Of a DNA stretch of 5,984 nucleotides, positions 5,451 through 5,984 are shown in pieces. The position numbers and the translations under genes are program-made. Source of the stretch: an uncultured Collinsella sp. (GTDB lineage: Bacteria; Actinomycetota; Coriobacteriia; Coriobacteriales; Coriobacteriaceae); NCBI GenBank assembly GCA_900549355.1, contig UROA01000113.1, positions 1 to 5,984 on the forward strand, in the 5' to 3' direction. Numbering within the stretch: the stretch's first letter is position 1; the number at the start of each line of letters is the position of its first letter. Under the pieces are notes generated by a model that was not told the DNA's origin, did no database searches, and worked only from the letters and a program-made list of their open reading frames with translations.

Positions 5451-5984
5451 TGGAACCTAAGCAGTATTACATCGGCATCGACGTCGGCGGCACCTCGGTC
5501 AAGGAGGGTCTGTTCGATGAGGACGGAAACCTGCTTGCCAAGGCCAGCGTGCCCACGCCTCCCATCGTTGACGCTGCGGGCTTTGCCGCGGTGACCGAGG
5601 CTATCGACCAGGTGGTCGCCAAGGCCCAGATTCCGCGTGCCTTTGTGTCGGGCATTGGCCTGGCCGTTCCGTGCCCCATCCCGGCATCGGGCGATGCCAA
5701 GGTCAAGGCGAACATCGCCATCAACCTGCCCGAGCTCAAGATCGCCATCCAGGAGCACTGCCCCGACGCGGTCGTTAAGTACGAGAACGACGCCAACGCT
5801 GCTGCTATGGGCGAGGCCTGGCTCGGCTCTGCCAAGGGCGTACAGAACGTGGTGATGGTCACCATTGGTACCGGCGTGGGCGGCGGCGTTATCGTTAACG
5901 GCGACGTGGTATCGGGCGTTGTGGGTGCTGGCGGCGAGATTGGCCACATGTGCCTGAACCCGGCCGAGGAGCGCACCTGCGGCT
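5450..5984 (+). CDS. ROK-family sugar kinase (glucokinase/fructokinase type), 3' end outside the window
   Basis: A cytoplasmic kinase that phosphorylates a hexose using ATP. The first 178 residues are present. The N-terminal phosphate-binding loop DVGGTSVK is at 11-18. GLAVPCPI (70-77) matches the family core, and the catalytic Asp is expected at 114 in END (112-114), followed by ANAAAMGE. GTGVGGG (140-146) is the second phosphate-binding loop. GAGGEIGHM (159-167) is the ROK signature, with substrate-binding Glu163 and zinc-ligand His166. The frame leaves the window just as the cysteine zinc motif begins (RTCG, 175-178). Kinases of this family are usually about 300-320 aa, so roughly 40% is missing. 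There is no DNA-binding N-terminus, so it is an enzyme, not a NagC/XylR-type ROK repressor. It diverges from the GntR regulator. Glucose is the commonest substrate; fructose or mannose is possible given the adjacent manA. Confidence 0.92.
   Translation, partial: MEPKQYYIGIDVGGTSVKEGLFDEDGNLLAKASVPTPPIVDAAGFAAVTEAIDQVVAKAQIPRAFVSGIGLAVPCPIPASGDAKVKANIAINLPELKIAIQEHCPDAVVKYENDANAAAMGEAWLGSAKGVQNVVMVTIGTGVGGGVIVNGDVVSGVVGAGGEIGHMCLNPAEERTCG

Overview
The window looks like the chromosome of a high-GC Actinobacteriota of the class Coriobacteriia, most likely Collinsella or a close relative. That call rests on the GC-rich coding style, the strongly AT-rich regulatory gap, and the character of the proteins (a long PcrA with Ala/Pro- and Gly-rich additions, a short Firmicutes-type ManA, a GntR/UTRA regulator and a ROK kinase). 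It is an inference; no rRNA or other taxonomic marker is present.

Layout. Bases 1-259 are intergenic and hold two hairpins, one of them a 47-nt REP-like imperfect palindrome (64-110), and a possible promoter. Bases 260-3160 (+) encode a 966-residue UvrD/PcrA-type DNA helicase. Bases 3161-3441 separate it from the convergent manA gene. They contain a 130-bp element with perfect 30-bp inverted arms (3168-3297) enclosing an intrinsic terminator, then a second strong + strand terminator at 3383-3426. Bases 3442-4374 (-) encode a class I mannose-6-phosphate isomerase, and 4449-5168 (-) a GntR/HutC-type regulator with a UTRA domain. These two lie in the same direction 74 bp apart and probably form an operon, gntR first. 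Bases 5169-5449 are an AT-rich divergent control region with two palindromes, two -10-like boxes, a terminator-like hairpin and a repeat that could mask a ribosome binding site. Bases 5450-5984 (+) are the first 178 codons of a ROK-family sugar kinase cut by the window edge.

How the genes fit together. PcrA is a housekeeping repair helicase unrelated to the rest. The other three make a small sugar module: a sugar-phosphate-sensing type of repressor, an enzyme linking mannose-6-P to fructose-6-P, and a sugar kinase. The same three families occur together in the Bacillus subtilis glucomannan operon as gmuR, gmuE and gmuF. A role in mannose/fructose/glucose use is therefore likely, though the exact sugar cannot be read from the sequence. 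No CRISPR array, tRNA, rRNA, insertion sequence or defence system was seen. The most unusual material is non-coding: the 130-bp inverted-repeat element, the REP-like hairpin and the structured leader of the kinase gene.
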